DNA from: Tupaia tana
Taxonomy: Eukaryota > Chordata > Mammalia > Scandentia > Tupaiidae
Reading direction: 5' to 3'
NCBI GenBank assembly: GCA_026018925.1
Contig: JAKSZU010000016.1
Coordinates: 30,222,877-30,286,876, forward strand
DNA: 64,000 bases
The notes under the pieces are model-generated. The model was not told the origin of the DNA. It searched no databases and was given only the letters and a program-made list of their open reading frames with translations. Every line of letters begins with the position of its first letter. Position 1 is the stretch's first letter. A program made the position numbers and the translations under genes. Below are positions 62,501-64,000 of the stretch, piece after piece.

Positions 62501-63806
62501 CATTCAAACAACAACATTAATATTTGATGTGTATAATATATATCTGTGTAAGTCATCAATGCAACTCCACATTTATTTAAAGGCCTGAAACAAGCAGGTG
62601 ACTGATTATTACAGCAAAAGAAGTAGTACTGTCCACTGATTGTTGGATTTATAGGTCCTGAGTGCACAAGGGTGGGCCTACTTCAGATATATTCTATTTC
62701 CTTAGAGAATAAAACAACATTTACATTCTCATACTCATTCATGTTATATCATAAAATGAGGCAATTACTGTTGATAAACATATAACCCATCAATTATTTA
62801 GCCACGTGTATAATTTTAATGTGTGTAGGAGATTGAATTGATGGAAATTTCATGCCATAGAAATTTTGTATTTGTCCAGTTTACTTTGTGTGCATTAATT
62901 TGTCTTAATTTACTTTTTAGTTTCACTTTTATTTTGTTCACTTTTTGTATCTACCTCCTTCAAATTCCTTTGACAACCTGAGAATGTCTTGCAGCTGAAC
63001 GTAATATTAATTACATTTCAAAGCAAACCTTTATTCATTTGGGGGCAATCTGTGAAACAGAAATCTGTGACTGAAGCTGCTGCCAAGCCAATTACTGCAA
63101 AATAACTCAAATATGTCTCGACAGATTGCATTTTTCCTATTGTTAGATTGTTTATTCCGTAGATCAAAAGGCTACATTCGCTTTAATTAAAATGAACTAA
63201 CTCGCATAGTTAAATATATCATCCATTCCTTGGGACTATATATGAGTTTACATATAGACAGGGTGTGCTAATGAAAATCTCTGGAGATTTTTTTCTAACT
63301 GCATAATTCTGGTTTTTAAAAAAAGATGTTTCTAAGCTTTCTTTATGTCAACACATCCTTTTTGTGAACAAGCCAGAGTAGAGAGAACTAATCAGCACTA
63401 AAGACCAGAGTGCGAAGAAATTATACAGTGCTCTAAGAAATTCAGCCTAGGTATACATCACATTGCATCACACATGCAGAAGACACTGGTGAACTGCAAC
63501 AGGTTCAGTTGGAATAAGCACTGGATACGCAGAAGTATATCTGAACATTACGTGGGCCAATTTACCACAATGCAAGGCTGGAAATTTTCACTTTCTTTTT
63601 CCTGAAGCTCCTAAAGTACTATTATATGAGGTTTTATAAATGCTCTTTCTCTTCAGCATGAAATAAGCTCGATCAATATACTGACTATAGAAGAATAAAT
63701 TTTACCAATTGTGAAATTATCTACATTTAAGGTGTTTTTGCAAATTTTTTGTTTAATAGCAAAGCATGGCTTCAGGACCCCAAACAGCACCATCTTTTAA
63801 TGTTAT
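62501..63806. other. Repeat-free AT-rich sequence, possible conserved noncoding DNA
   Basis: No repeat or coding region was recognised. The part around 62990-63230 has intermediate complexity with several TAATTA/ATTA motifs and no low-complexity drift. Function is not shown by the sequence. Confidence 0.4.
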
Positions 63807-63826
63807 CCCCCCCCCCCCCCCCCCCC
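63807..63826 (+). repeat. Poly-C run of 20 bases
   Basis: A pure C run following GTTAT. Like the poly-G run at 42.66 kb, its true length may be misread. Confidence 0.9.
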
Positions 63827-64000
63827 GGAGGTTAGTTTTAAGTACATAAAAAGCACACTTAAAGTCCATAGTCTATTAAATGAGAGTCTATTTAATAGAA
63901 ATGCTATATACCAAAAAGCTTGTCTTTTTTTTGAAACTTGACAGATACCACTTTAATTGAGAGATCCAAGTTACCATCACAAGTAACAAATCATATCAAC

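Overview
This window looks like non-genic DNA from a placental mammal. It is about 60-65% A+T by eye, has no multi-exon gene that I can recognise, and is full of retrotransposon copies, microsatellites and short DNA-transposon relics. The commonest repeat is a tRNA-derived SINE of about 260 bp. It has a head with clear Pol III A and B boxes, a GC-rich middle, a CT-rich stretch, and a tail that in the young copies reads CCCTATAGCGAAAACCTCTCC followed by A. A shorter, older relative of about 150-200 bp with an AAATAAA-type tail is also present. From memory this resembles the CYN SINE family of colugos (Dermoptera, Galeopterus/Cynocephalus). That identification is a recollection and needs a database match. 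Mammal-wide MIR, L2, MER5A and L1M relics support a placental mammal in any case.

Layout. 0-14 kb: old and young SINEs, two MIR relics, an LTR-like relic, degraded L1M pieces (ORF1/ORF2 part near 8.4-9.6 kb, 5'-UTR-like part near 10.1-10.9 kb, 3' end near 11.4-11.8 kb), and a MaLR-like LTR carrying a GGAA microsatellite near 13.1-13.6 kb. 14.4-17.4 kb: the most interesting object, a complete-looking minus-strand L1 relative flanked by a 16-bp target-site duplication. It has a 5' UTR of tandem monomers and a nearly intact ORF1, but no ORF2, and it ends in two divergent 3'-UTR copies. It is therefore a HAL1-like 'half-L1', and it sits inside a small MITE-like repeat whose uninterrupted relative lies near 43.2 kb. 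18-25 kb: SINEs (some nested), a 5'-truncated SINE, a truncated L1 and an L2. 25-28 kb: repeat-poor. 28.0-28.8 kb: a processed pseudogene of mitochondrial ribosomal protein L35 (MRPL35). 29-39 kb: SINEs, MIR and L1M 3' end. 39.8-42.1 kb: an L1 with a 5' inversion of the twin-priming type. 42-51 kb: SINEs, MER5A and microsatellites. 51.0-53.2 kb: a larger 5'-truncated L1 with an internal 139-bp duplication. 53-57.5 kb: SINEs, one of them inside a MIR. 57.5-64 kb: repeat-poor and AT-rich, with MIRs, one internally deleted SINE, two copies of an 80-bp mariner-type MITE, and a possible conserved noncoding element near 63 kb.

No functional host gene, RNA gene, CRISPR array or operon is supported. 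The elements do relate to one another. L1-type machinery (endonuclease/reverse transcriptase in trans) explains the SINEs, the MRPL35 retrocopy and the ORF1-only element, all of which show poly-A tails and/or target-site duplications or lack introns. Orientation is given relative to the + strand. Element boundaries are by eye and may be off by some bases where no target-site duplication was found.
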